Shown piece by piece: positions 32,934-45,759 of a stretch of 64,000 bases of DNA. The translations under genes were made by a program, and so were the position numbers. The notes beneath the pieces were generated by a model. The model saw nothing but the letters and a program-made list of their open reading frames with translations. It searched no databases and was not told where the DNA came from. Source of the DNA: Adiantum capillus-veneris (taxonomy: Eukaryota > Streptophyta > Polypodiopsida > Polypodiales > Pteridaceae); contig CM043971.1 of assembly GCA_014529385.2 (NCBI GenBank), forward strand, positions 56,853,709 through 56,917,708. Reading direction: 5' to 3'. How positions within the stretch are numbered: position 1 is the stretch's first letter; each line of letters starts with the position of its first letter.

Positions 32934-35118
32934 CAACACACGCCACTCAAAATGGAAGGATCTCTTGCTTGTTGCCCTCTTGGATATCCTTAGATATTCC
33001 CACTGTGTGAAGTTATCCTTTTAGAGGATGCATTATGGGGATAAAATAGTAATTGTAAGAAGAAGCGTGGGGGAGTAACTTTTCTGGCCTATACATGTCG
33101 GCTTCACACCCCGACTATCGTTCTCCTCCTTTTTCCTCTGCTGCATTTTTGGCTCTTAGACAACTCTATGCACCTTGACTCTAAGATACCCATGCCTAGC
33201 CCCCTCGAAGTTGACTACATTTGTGACCCTGATGGAAACAACACCCTACCAAAGCGGGCCTAGCATGATGGGAGATACTGCTCACCATGTGCCATGATTG
33301 TTCAACCTCAACCTACTTCTATTTAAACAGGTGAGGATGCTCTTTGCTCCTCACTTAGCCTTGAGTGTGTCTGTTAGTGTGTGGTTTTGAAAGAGAGGGT
33401 GGTGCTCATTAGTGCTTCATGTGGTGATATGGAGCTCCACAATGCAACCTACGCATGTTTGTGGAAACTACCTAGCTTATATTCATATTGTATTGTAGTA
33501 CTTTGATCTGTCTATGGACCTCTATCAAAAGGGTTGTTCTATGGTGGTGTAAGCACCTCTATTTTTTTTGAATTTTAATAAGACACACAGAAGGTTGATT
33601 TGTGTTAGCTGCTATGCATGTATTTCTTCATTGTTAACTCGTGCACGATATCGAAAGATATGGTTGTTAAAGTAGTCTCTATCGCTATCATTTACTGTTT
33701 AAAAGATGCTTGGCGGTTTTTGTAAAGTGGGCTTAATAATGCCCTTGTATTAGTTAAATTGGCATGAGCATGTATATGACATCACCTTATAAAGGCAACT
33801 AACAATGTCTGGACATTGTTGATGGTTATGGAAAGGTACGTAGCACCATCTTTTGATGTCTTCCTTTGGATTATGTGTGTTTGTGATGACACTTGGAGGG
33901 ATTAACTGTTAGGGAGTAATGGTAGATGCAACACCACAAGGGGTAGTTCCTTGCCTAAAGAGGCTCTGGTTACGTTGGCAGACTGGGTGTATGGTTGTTT
34001 TGTTACTACCCTTCTTTTTGATGCTACTATGCATTATAGTGTTGGATTTTGTGGTTGATCGGGTTTTGCACTTGGTGTGTGTTCTCACATCACTTGCATA
34101 AGTTTTCTAAAATATGAACAAGTTGATACAATAAGCACATGGTGTCGCCATTTTTGTATACCATGGTGTTTGTAAATTTGTGGTGGGTCTGGTTTTTTTC
34201 TGGCTGCGTGAACCTTGAACTTAGTGTTTACATCTTACAAACGGTATATGGCATCTCTACAATAATGTTTCTTAATGGGCGGCTATGGTTGATATTTTTT
34301 TAAGGTTTAAAAAGGGGGTTTGATCAAGATCTCATTGTCTGATCAACCATAATAATGGTTTGATTTGATTTTCATGTCTGTGACTGATGCCTATGCCTTT
34401 GTTGGGTGAATGTTCAATTTGATAAAAGGGTCTTTTTCAACGCATGCACCTGGTTTTAATATTTTTTCTTTGACTTACTTTGGCTACTGCATTAGAAAGT
34501 TTTACTCAGATTTGTAGGATTGTTCGTAAGATAAATAAAGACTCAAACTTGGAGAAGTAGCACAATTGGAACAGAAGGGGTGATGGCCTTTTGATCAGAA
34601 TGATACGTATGCTATTATCTATTTAAGATCTAATAAAAAATAGGGATATATAGAAACCATACTTATAAGTGCTTTCACAAATCTTTGGGATAATTAAAAA
34701 AAGAACCCCAAAGAACTAGAATACATAAACACTATGGACAGTGGTTTTAAGTTAAAAAAGTTGTATGTTGGACATGGATAACAACCGACATAGCCCATTG
34801 ACAACTGTAAAACACATCCAAGGCTAACGTATTTGTTGTCTTGTTTGGATGGATGCAAGTGAGGACTCTATCCTTTCTTGGAATTTTTTTGGCTTAAAGA
34901 AAATGTTTGTCCATGATTACACTTGCTCCTACTACTTGGGAAGTACTTCTTTAATGAGACATTATCATTGTACACTGGAATGAGTCTTCATTGTCATAGG
35001 CCATGGACAAAGATAATTCTAATGCTGAGTTGTTTTTGTACTAATCATTGCCTTTTCTCTAAAGCCATCTATCTTTTGAATGTTAAAGTTCAATTATGTC
35101 TTATTATTTAAGTAAAAA
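32934..35118 (+). repeat. Left end repeat (pseudo-LTR) of the Penelope-like element
   Basis: Homology to the right copy begins at GCCACTCAAAATGG and ends at TTTAAGTAAAAA. Long shared blocks include GTGTGTCTGTTAGTGTGTGG and AAGAAGCRTGGGGGAGTAAC. A short AC-rich stretch follows the end. The last 211 bases match the right copy perfectly. Confidence 0.85.
34908..35118 (+). repeat. 211-bp block identical to 52,356-52,566
   Basis: Comparing base by base I find no difference across these 211 positions, although sequence just upstream differs at about every tenth base. Confidence 0.9.
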
Positions 35119-35607
35119 TAGCTACACACACGTCCTAGGAATACAGAAGGTTTTTTCATGTTTTTTGGAAAAACCAGGACGTTGGCTTTAGAAACTAGCT
35201 TGAGTTTTAGTTCTAAGTTGGACACACTATCTATAATTCCTTGATTGGTTGGTGTTAGGTGGTCCTTCATAGGCTAATGTTATGGATACCTGCTCACGGT
35301 TGTTATAGTCTCTGACTTGTTGGTGTAAGGATTGCAAGCCAACCTATAAGACTAATTATATCTTTTCTTTTAGAATAACAAATATTTTAAATTGATAGCT
35401 TGCATGAGAGTAAACGACGACTGAGAGAAGCATACAAGGATTTCAGAGAAAATTAGGTTTTACCTAAAGGACCATTCTCCAAAAAACAAATCTCTAGCTA
35501 TTAGAACGAGACCTTTTCTGGCTAGACGGGCCAAATGTTGTGTTACATACTACCATAAATAATCCATGGCTTACTAACAATTTTGTCTATTAAAGACCCT
35601 TGCTCTC
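35119..35607 (+). other. Between left repeat and RT region
   Basis: No homologous repeat and no clear coding text; the likely 5' part of the element's internal region. Confidence 0.4.
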
Positions 35608-38600
35608 TTGCAAGGCCTGGAACTATCTTTTAAGCCCCTCTCTGTGGAAACCTCTTTTGCCCTCATATGTATTGGTAGTTTGGATGCTTCTCAATTAATA
35701 TATGATTCGGCTCTTTCCTCAGATAAAAAGCTATTTGTCTTACACATGTTGTCTTCTAATGATTGGGTCAAGATTCTGGCTACCCTGGACAAGGATTTCA
35801 AAGATGGGGTTAATATGATTTTTCATTACATAGCCCAATTACCTATACTTTATGTACAATATCAGCAAGAGCTAGCCCTATTTTATTCTTTTGAGGATGT
35901 ATTATCTAGCTTTTTGAAAAAATTATGTGGCCTCAATCCATCTTTATCAGTAACCCTGCTGCTTCAACTGTCCGTTCACAGGTGGTATCTTTTGTAGCGA
36001 TAGTGCGACACTTGAAGCTGTCAAGGAATTTTAGAATAATCTTTGCTCCCTTAGTGACTCTAACCTCTTAGAAATGGTATCCAGAGTATCCAATGTTTTT
36101 TCTTTCCTACCAGTTAGATGAATTGAAATTGAATCTTTAGGTGTGGACCTTCAGCTTTGCGTTCTACCTAACAAAGCCTTTCTGGCACCAATTTTTAGTG
36201 AAACCTGGGTATATTCCTGTCTCCAGAGTTGAGGATTGTAGACTCAGGATTTTGAAAGGAGTAAAATTCTTAGACAAAGGAGAACTCATTAAAGACCCCT
36301 TCAACCTTAACCTTATTGACCACTCCAGATGATCTTCCAATACATGGCTTTACATTCAAACAATAGAGAACATGGAGTTCGCTAAAAGTAATCCTCATTT
36401 TTAGACAAAATCCATTCGGAATGTTTTTTGACCATATGTTAAATGTGCTTGTAAATTTCTTGACCCTAAAGAATCATGCGAATCCAGCATTATGTGGTTT
36501 GACCATGCTATCTGGTTTATCCTCAACCATATGGACCAAATCTTCCCCAAAAAGCCAGTGGACTTTCATCTATCCCTTATCTGTACTTGGTTAGGTGGCC
36601 AAGCTAAACAAGTAGTAGTTGATCAAATTGCTTTCAACATTTTTCATGGGCTTATGCTAGATATTCTCAAAGAATTGAAATCTGATGAGCTTGGGACATA
36701 TTTGACTACTTATGCAAACTACAAAGGTGTTAAGATTAACACCGGTTTACTCAATCCATGTGTTGAGGATGATGACTCCCCTCATTGAAAAGACCTTACT
36801 CTCTTTCCATCCCCAATTCATTCACTTCATTTTTGACATCTAGCTCTTCCTCTAATTTTAATAGAGGAACATTTTGTAGCTACACTAGGGGAAGAGGAAG
36901 AAACACCCTTATACGGCACCTTCTTGACTTATGATCACTTATGAATATGCAGGTTTTTGTGGGCCCATGTGGAAGGATGCATCTCACCAAAAAGACTTCT
37001 TGCAAAGATTATATTCATGAACATTGTCTTTTTCAAACTGAACTTCTGGATTGGATACACCCAAAGACACTTTTTGGTGAGTGTTTTGACTTACTGTTTG
37101 GAAACCATGAAATACTTGATAATGTACTTATTGGTTGGAAGTATCAACAACCTATTAAGAATTTGGTCATAGTAATGAATTTTTACGACACAACACCGTT
37201 CTTGATTGTGCTTGTGACAAATTTATCCTGTTTTGTAAATATTCTGATACTTTTGGCATGCATGTATGCACTTGTAATCTTGATCTAATTAAAAATACCA
37301 CAGTCCGAAAAATCCTAGTGAAAGGACTTAATCACATACCCATTTTTATCAAAATTCCATATCTCGCTTTATCAGCTGTAATTAGGTGTTTAACTGACCT
37401 TGTTAGGATTCTCCGACTGGAGAAGATAATCCTGCAGGACTTAGCAAAATTGGTTGAACAATGTTTCTTCCATAAAATCTCACTCATACCATGTAAATGG
37501 TTGTCTAGTGAAAGCTCTTGGATCACACCACAATTGGCTATTGAATTTCAAAAGCTTTCAAAGGACTGGTTTATAGTAGGGCTAGATAAAAGCTCCAATT
37601 GTCCCACTGTTGTATGGGAAAACTTAGCTTGGAAAGCAGCTCACACTCGGGTTTTGGGGAAAGAATTTACACCACTTAACACCTCTATGTGTGAGGTCAC
37701 TAATATTATTTCAAAACATCTAGATAAAATGGGGTATTTTCGTCAAGATACCAAACTTCCAGTACTTTTTCCCACCTACAAACTACATAGGCATAAATTC
37801 ACATGGATATCGGATGCCTCAAATGGTATTTTCACTAACATTACCAAAGATATCACCCTTTGCCTTGACCTTGTACTTTTAGAATTTGAATTTGTTTGTG
37901 CTTCCAAACAAAAAAACATGCTCTAACTTTATCCAAATACACTATAAACAATTTTGGTTAGTAAAAAACTCCACAGAAGCTACTCTTAACCTCCCTAAAC
38001 AAATTTTCCATCTCGTCACAACATATATTACTCAATGCTATGAGAATATACCCCTCGAAGGAGAATTAGGATTAAAAGAGGTTCTATCTTGGATGATCAA
38101 GCTTGCCTTTAAACATGCTAGGAAGATGGTTTCTTCTACCTTTTTCTCTCCAAAAAACATAGATGGATTAAAAAACACAATCCTCTCATCCCTCACACTT
38201 TGATGAAGAAAAACTATATAAAAATATATCTTGGGTCCTTGATAACTGTAGTATTCTCTTCGGAGGACGGTGCTTTAACCAAAGCCTGGGAATTCCCATG
38301 GGTTTTTCCTACTCACCTCTTATGTGTAATCTATACTTAGCTTTTTTTGAATAAAAATGGTTTCGCAAAGGTGACAAAAGTAACTATCATAAACTCTCAC
38401 TATTCAAACATACGTATAGATATATGGATGACATATTAAGCCTCAACAATAGAACATTTGGGGAAGAAATTGACCATATTTATCCTAACTGCCTAAAAAT
38501 TGAACCAACCTATGGACAAGGGTTTGCTACATCAACTGACTTCTTTTCCACTTCGGTTCAATTCCTTAACTTTACAATTACACTTCATAACCCATGTGTA

Positions 38601-38897
38601 GGAGTCTATGACCAAACTTGAAAGAGAGACCCATTAGATATCCCACCTATTGAATTCATAAAAAAAGAGCCACATAAAGGTGCTATTAGTACTTGTATCA
38701 ACCTCTTTTACTTGATAGTACACTCCTCTTCTAAGTGCTTCTTAGCATGGGAGGATATCAAGATACTTATACACAGATTTTTCCTCAATGGATTCAAAAG
38801 AAGTAACATGATTAACAAAATCACACAATCTCTTTCTCAAAATAACTGGCTTGGGTTACATTTCAACCACACTAACCTCATTTATTTAATTAGGTAG
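35608..38897 (+). pseudogene. Penelope-like reverse transcriptase region
   Basis: In order: an uncharacterised N-terminal region (35,608-36,790); CNLDLIKNTTVRKILVKG near 37,270; a DKSSN box near 37,590 where Penelope-type RTs have DKG/DKA; TYKLHRHKFTWISDASNG near 37,775; FWLVKNSTEATLN near 37,955; LGIPMGFSYSPLMCNLYL near 38,290; and the catalytic box YRYMDDILSLNN near 38,415, followed by the IYP...L.I thumb-side text. The same sequence of motifs occurs in RT proteins I know from cnidarians and fish. No GIY-YIG endonuclease or telomerase-type extra domain is visible. Fossil, several breaks. Such elements copy by target-primed reverse transcription. Confidence 0.65.
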
Positions 38898-39083
38898 TAG
38901 GCCCATTAACAATGGGCCTACTATTGATCCATTGTGTATGGTGCCTTGGAAAGGGCAGGCGCGTGCACACACACACATACACACACACACATAAGTACTT
39001 ATATAGCTAGCATTTAACCCAAATAAAAAAGCCGACTCTTCTCAGTGATACCTATAAAGCATGATAAAGAACCCCCCAGGATC
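38898..39083. other. 3' tail of the Penelope internal region up to the LTR insertion
   Basis: Holds an inverted pair TAGTAGGCCCATTA/CAATGGGCCTACTA (about 38,896-38,925) that could form a tight hairpin just after the RT text, then an (AC)-rich stretch near 38,968-38,992. Confidence 0.5.
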
Positions 39084-39591
39084 TGTAGAAGGCAAAGATG
39101 GCTCCAACAGACGAAAACTATCTGCTGGAAGACGGACAGCGGATTGGTGTCACAACAGTAATTACCACGGAAATTACTACAGTAACTCCGGAAAGCTATC
39201 AATAGGACCCATTATATTGTAATCGGGCTGCTTGTCTTTTGGCTTCTCACTTCTTAGTTTTCTTGGTTTTAGCTTCCTAAGCAGTTCCTGAGCTACAATC
39301 TCTTTGCCTGTAACTCCACTTTCTAATCATAACTACTGTAGTCAATTGAGCTTCAGTCTGAAATACCTTGTACTGATTATTCATGAACTATGAGCCTAAA
39401 TCTGAAATTGTAAACACTTTTTCAGTCATCCAATCTATTTCTCATTCCAATATACTATTTCAGTTCAATTAAATATTTTAGTCCAGTTTTCACCTTCTAT
39501 CCCAATTTCTCTGACTGAATTGATGACTTATTAGTAGCTATAAGTTCTAACACTGGAATCAGCTATCTGAAATAGATCAGCTCCAATTCCA
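39084..39591 (+). repeat. 5' LTR, Athila/Tat-like element
   Basis: 508 bp, matched along its length by 49,725-50,231 (shared TTTTGGCTTCTCACTT and GCTTCCTAAGCAGTTCCT). Directly after it, TTTTGGCGATCACGGTGG is the probable primer site; it resembles the TGGCG-type sites of this lineage. Confidence 0.9.
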
Positions 39592-39671
39592 TTTTGGCGA
39601 TCACGGTGGTTAGAGTTGTTGGCTCGTAGACCAGAAAACTCTTCTCCTAGTTAGAATTTTCAACTAAAGTA

Positions 39672-41130
39672 ATGGCACCCAAAACCAGTCATGGTCGTAA
39701 ACCATCCTACCACGTTGACCCTATCCCTGAGGAATCAAGAAGAGATTGTGATCCTAAGAATGAATCAGTGAGACTCATACTGAGGCTCAAGAGGAGCACA
39801 ATTATGCTGATGAAGCCAAGGATTCTCAGGACTCCAGTCAGTCTAGAAGAAGAAGGGCTGAGAGGGAAGAACGCAAGGCCAAGAGTTCTCAAACCACACA
39901 GAGGGATTAAGGAGCCAAAGGCAGTAGAGGTAGTCACCACAGTTCCGGCAGAAAAGCCAGGGAGGAGACAAAAACTGAGACTGATGAAGAAATTGATTGG
40001 GATGCTGATACAGATCATTACAAGAAATCTTCAAGAAAGAGTCAGGTTCCTAAGGTCAAAAGAGGCAAAAACGATGTTGATTAACCTGATTATACCTCTT
40101 TACTAAAAATTTCTTTTCAGTGTTCAAAGGAGGAAAGAAAGATGATCTGGATGTTCATATCCAAGCCTTTGAACAGTATGTTGAGTTGAAGAATATTGAT
40201 GAAGATGATTGGGGAGAATACTTTCCTCAGACATTGAAGGATACAACAAGCAAATGGTACTACCATTATCCAGCTTGCCAACTTAGATCATACAACAAAC
40301 TGCTCAAAGCTTTTTGATTGGAATATTCAGATAACAGAGGAGATGAAGATAACCTCTGTGAACTGGATAAGATAAAGTAAGGAAAATTATCAATCAGAAG
40401 TTATGTTGAGAAAATCAAGGAGTTGAATAGGCAGCTGCTGCAGGAACCACTATCGTAAAAGAGGTTGTGAGCATGGTTTTTAAATGGGTTCCATAGTAAA
40501 AAGCTTAGGGAACAGGAGGTACTTGCACCAACAAAGAAGTTTAATGATTTGGTGCAGCGTGCCCTGAAGCTCGAACAACATGCAAAGAAGGAGAAGAGTT
40601 ACAAGAAAAGGAGGTCCAGTGGTAGTTGTTCTCCCACTGAGAATTTTGATTCTAATAACACCTCCAGTAGCTCTGAAAGTAGCCTAGATGAAAAGAGCAA
40701 AGACAAGGCCAAGAAAGGGTCTTGGTGTAAAAAATTGATGAGATGGCCCGACAGATTGCTGAAATCAGCCAGACCAGACAACTAGTGAGGAGAATGGAAA
40801 CTTGGTGTTCAAAGTGTAAATTTCAAGATCATGTTTCCAATGAGTGTCCACAATGCACCTACTGTAAAGCATATGATCATCTATGGAATAATTGTGGCAT
40901 TTGTATTCATCATTTCAAGAAGGGAAAAGACATGTCGGTAGTGGCATTTACCAAAGCTAAACCAGTCAGAGTGGAGACTACCAGTGTACCCCCAAGAAGA
41001 GAAAATGGGTATTGGTGGCACTAGTGCTTGGTGCGGCAAATACCAAGAAGATACTGGCCGGGGCCGTGGTACTTTCCAGAATAGAAGTATGAACTGTTAT
41101 ACTTGTGGCAAGTATGAGCATTTGCGGCTC
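39672..41130 (+). pseudogene. gag region, Athila/Tat-like element
   Basis: Charged N-terminus (MAPKTSHGRKPSYHVDPIPE), capsid-like segment near 40,120-40,500 (FKGGKKDDLDVHIQAFEQY, KWYYHYPACQL), then a Lys/Ser-rich stretch and CCHC-type knuckles: WCSKC...C near 40,800-40,910 and CYTCGKYEH near 41,095. The second copy at 57,108-58,905 matches closely. Confidence 0.85.
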
Positions 41131-44100
41131 AATGTCTAGAAACACCTACTACTGTGGCTATTGAGGCGAAGGACCCAGAGCCAATTCCTGTACGAGAACT
41201 TACACATAGTAAAGGGGTGGTCATTGAGGAAATTCCAGATGAGCCGGTAAAACCAGTCAGTCTTGAAGGTACCAAATGGGCTTAGCAGAGAGAGGTGTGG
41301 AAGGCGAAGGGTAAAGAAAAGGTGGTTGATGAATGGCAGGAGCACAGAGAATTGGTGGCAAAAATCACAGAGGATTTAGCCAAGAAGCTTCGAGAGGAGC
41401 TAGAGAGTTCTGATGCTTGGGTCATTCAGAAGGTACCGGCCCAATCTTCCAAAAAAGCAGAACCAGATTAGTCAGGATGATCTGGGATTCTTGAGACCAT
41501 GCTGGTTGCAGTTCAAGGACCGATGGAAGAATTAGGGATTGATAGAAGAGCTGAAGGCACCAGAACAAAGGAATGGTACTGTGCGGAAGTTTTTGATTCT
41601 TCAAGTTCTGATAACAACTTTGATCATGAAAGGGAGAAAATTCATCTCAAAATATGTGATAGAATTTAGAAACTCGCATTTGAGCTAGATGACATTAGCA
41701 AAACTTTGCCTGAAGCAGCAAAACTCATCAGACAGTGAAGGAAGGCTGAGGCAGAAGCAAGAGAAATTAACTTGGCCGCTATCAGAGATGATGAAGTGCC
41801 GGTGATCCAAGTAGATTACAAGGTTAGAAAACAATGGGAGCCACTATTTGGTGTCATACTAGATGGAGAAGCAGGAGTAAATATCCTAGGGCCACACCTT
41901 CAACAAAGAATGGGTATCACAAACCTGAAACCAACACCTTTGAAAGTTCAAATGACAGATCATCGAGTGGTGCAGACAACATGAATGATAGAGAGTCTAC
42001 AAATAAGAGTAGGCAAAGAAAAGTTCAAAACTAGCTTCCTAGTACTCGACGTGCAAGGTGCATATGGAATGCTATTGGGGTGCCCGTGATTGCGAACAGC
42101 ACAAGCTGTTCACGACTATGCCAATTAGACTCTAACAATACAAGGTGCCAGTAGTAGCAGAATTCAGATTTAGACAAACAAAACTAGGAGCTGGAGAAAG
42201 GAGATGAGACCAGAAGAGCTTTGCCAGAAGCAAGGTGAGAAAAATTGAGAGGATGCTAGCCGGTAATGAATATTTTTCCACTAGCTGAAATAGACCTCAA
42301 TGAAGTCTTACTAGACAAAGATCAGGCAGAAAAGCAAAAGAGGAAATTTCTAGATCAGTTCACTGGATTGAACTCTGGGGAACGACCAACTCAGCTGACT
42401 GGAAGGTAGGAAGAGCTAGTTGATTCCAGTACACCAACAGCTTCGGAATAAGCACACTCTGGAGAAGTTATCAAAAACCAGAATAGCAGTTCAGAGCTCA
42501 AAGGACCTTCTTGGGATTATGCTGAGGAATCAACCAAACAAAAAGTTGGTGGGCCTAGCTGGTCGCTTCCAAACGATCAAGAAGTAGAGGAATGGAATCT
42601 GGGTTCGAAGGAAAATCCTAAAATGATCAAAGTCAACAAGCATCTGGATCCAGTAATGAAAGAAAAGGCGCGACACATGTTTCAACACTACAAAGATGTG
42701 TTTGCATGGGAACATACTGATCTCAAGGGAGTAGATCTAGAGGTATGGCAACATTGAATACCATCAAAACCAGATGCTAGACCAATACGGTTGCAAAGGT
42801 ACATAATGAATCCCAATTATGCTACGAAGGCCAAGGAAGAGATTGATAACCTTCTGAAGGTTGGACTCATTACTGAAGTAGCCAGTAGTGATTGGTTATT
42901 TCCCAATGTGGTGGTACCTAAGAAGAATGAAAAGCTTTGAGTCTGTGTGGATTATCGGAAGTTGAATGCTCATACCATCAAGGATCCATTTCCCTTACCT
43001 TTTACGGACATGCTGCTTAACAAAATTGCAGGTTATGAGATGTATAGATTTATGGATGGTTATAGTGGTTATAACGAGTTATATATTGCTCATGAGGACC
43101 GGAGTAAAACGACCTTCATTATTGAGTGGGGAGCATTCATGTATCTGGTGATTGCATTTGGTCTTTGCAACGCTCCAACGACTTTTCAATGATGTATGAT
43201 GGAAATATTCAGTGAATTTCTCCACCGATTCCTTGCTACCTTCATGGATGACTTCACTGCATATTCAACAGAGGAGAAGCATTTACTTTTTATGGAAATG
43301 GTTTTCCAACCCTGTCAGGAAAAGCGGATCTGTTTGAACCCATTCAAATCTATTTTCTTGGTATGGAAGGACAGCTACTGGGACATGTAGTGGCAGGAAT
43401 GGTATAGAAATGGCCAATGACAAGATTCAGTGTGTCCAACAGGCCAAGGCACCTTGTAATGCATCAGAGTTGAGTTCTTTCTTGGGATATATCAATCTTT
43501 ATAAAAGATTTGTGCACAATTTTTCTTCCCAGGCATTACCTTTGTATGAACCTACGAAGAAGACCAGCAAGTTCAGTTGGACTTCTAAATGTGAGGAAAG
43601 TTTTTAGAGTCTAAAGAATGCTATTATCAGTAAGCCAATAATTTGACAACCGAATGGGATGTCATTTTTCATGTACATGTCGATGCTTCAAGATTGGCGA
43701 TGGGAGCAATATCGGCTCAGCCAGAAGGAAGAACTGATTATCTAGTGTACTTTGCCAGTCGGAGGTTTAGTCAGGCTGAACAAGGGTATACAACTACTGA
43801 AAGTGAAGTCCTAGGAACGGTTTTCAGTGCTACTAAATTCTGACATTATTTATTGGGCAAGCTATTTCATTTTTATGTGGATCATCAGGCCTTATTATTT
43901 TTTATTAACAAAGTCATTATTCAAGGTCGACTAATAAGATGGATGATGTTCCTGATGGAATTTGAATTTTGTAATTTTCATAAGCCTGGTAAAACCCATT
44001 GTGGTGCTAATTTCCTGTCCAGAAGTACGAATGGCTACTCTGAAGCATCTTTAAGAGATGATCCAATGGACGCAAAACTATTTTAGATAACAACTGAAGA

Positions 44101-45380
44101 AACAACTGATCTAGAGTTGTATGATGTATATCAGTTTCTTTCTAAGAGAGAATTTCCAGACAACTGGACGCAGAAACAAAAGAAGGTGCTGATTATTAAG
44201 AGTTTGAAGTTCACCATCATTGGCATATCACTTTACAGACAAGGAAGAGGCACATAATGGGGATTCTGGAGGACATTTCTCTACTGATATCACTTACAAA
44301 AAAAATTTGCAGGTAGGTTTGTGGTGGCAAACTTTAATAGCTGATGTTAGAAGCTTTTGTAAAACATGTGATATATGTCAGAGGATGGGTAGACCCACAA
44401 CAGTAGATATGACCCCTCTAACTTCACTTCAGCCACTAGGAGTGTTTATGAAATGGGGTATGGATTTTATGGGTCCATTCAAGAAAACTACTCCAAGGAA
44501 GAATAGGTATATAATGATGGATACTTGCTATGTCACCAAATGCTATGTCACCAAATGGTTGGAAGCTAAAGCTCTTCCAAACAACAGTGTGAAGTCCACT
44601 GCTCTGTTCTTATTTGAAAATATCATATGCTATTATGGATGCCCTGTAGAGATTGTATGTGATCAAGGAACACACTTTATAAATGATACTATGGACATTT
44701 TAATGGAAATGCTCTCAATACAACATCGAAAATCAACACCATATTATCCCAGATGCAATGTGAAAGCAGAGAGAAGTAACAAAAATGTTAAGACCATTCT
44801 CACTAAGATTGTGCAGAAGGAGACACACACCAGTGGGATCTGAAACTCTTGACTGCTCTCTAGGCATATAGAATAGCCTATAAGGTCACCACTAGACTAA
44901 CACCATTTAGAATGGTATATACAACTGAAGTTGTTGTGCCTATGGAGTTTGTAATTCCCAGTCTCAGGATGGAAGTGGAGTATGGATTGGATTTTAATCA
45001 CAATCTAAAATAGATACTGGAGGAGTTAACACAGCTGGATGAGTTGAGACAGCGTGCTATGGTGGAATAGGAAATTGATCAGCAAAGAAGGAAACACTGG
45101 TATGATCAAAGAATTAAAGTTAGGGAATTTCAAAAGGGAGATTTGGTTCTTCTGTATCAATCAAAAGTGGGTCCTAAGAAACCGAACTTAAAGATAGCTT
45201 GGGCTGGTCCATATGAAGTTGATTGGGTGTTTTCCAATGGCACAGTAAGATTGAAAGATTTCTCTAGATTACGATTACCAAGCGTTTATAATGGGGCCAA
45301 AATCAAGCTATACTATTCCAATGACAAAGAGACTTCCAGGGACGAGGATACTGGTATTCTGGGAGCTGAAAACTAGGAAA
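41131..45380 (+). pseudogene. pol region: protease, RT, RNase H, integrase
   Basis: Protease text near 41,860-42,080 (VILDGEAGVNILG; the usual motif is DTGA-like). RT near 42,780-43,400 (DYRKLNAHTIKDPFPLPF, YSGYN, FMDDFTAYS). RNase H near 43,660-44,060 (HVDASRLAMGA, FYVDHQAL). Integrase near 44,330-44,850 (CKTCDICQRMGRP, WGMDFMGPF, CDQGTHFIND), then a C-terminal part with GPYEVDWVFSNGTVRLKD near 45,210-45,260. A fossil with numerous breaks. Confidence 0.88.
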
Positions 45381-45759
45381 TTTAGAATCAGTTATTCTAA
45401 GCCTGTTTCATGTACATCCAATACCAGAGCCAGTCAAAGAGGTAGCTCAAGGGTCAAAAAGTCCCATTACGACAAAACTGTGTCAATAGCAGAATCTATA
45501 AAGTGTTAGAACCAGTATCAGTTTTTATGGTAATCATTTTAAGAAACACGGAGAGTATTAGCCAATTCATGTATGCCATGTCATTTGCGGTGCACAGGAC
45601 TCTAGGAATGATAAGTATAGTCGAGCTTTTATGGCCCAAACACATTTAATAGTAAGGCGAGTAAATCTCTTGCACAACGTTTGCCTATTGTCACAAATTC
45701 TCCATCACCAAGCTCCGAAGCTTTGTCCCTGCACCACAGAATTCTTCTTCAGAAGCTAC

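Noticed and set aside
32934-35118. Reading the 2.2-kb repeats as true LTRs
   Set aside because: No TG...CA ends, no primer-binding site or purine tract found, and the interior has a Penelope-type RT without integrase.
32934-35118. Hammerhead ribozyme in the Penelope end repeat
   Set aside because: Scanning by eye I found CTGATG-like text (for example near 34,384) but no CTGATGA and GAAA cores in the right spacing. A covariance-model search could still find one.
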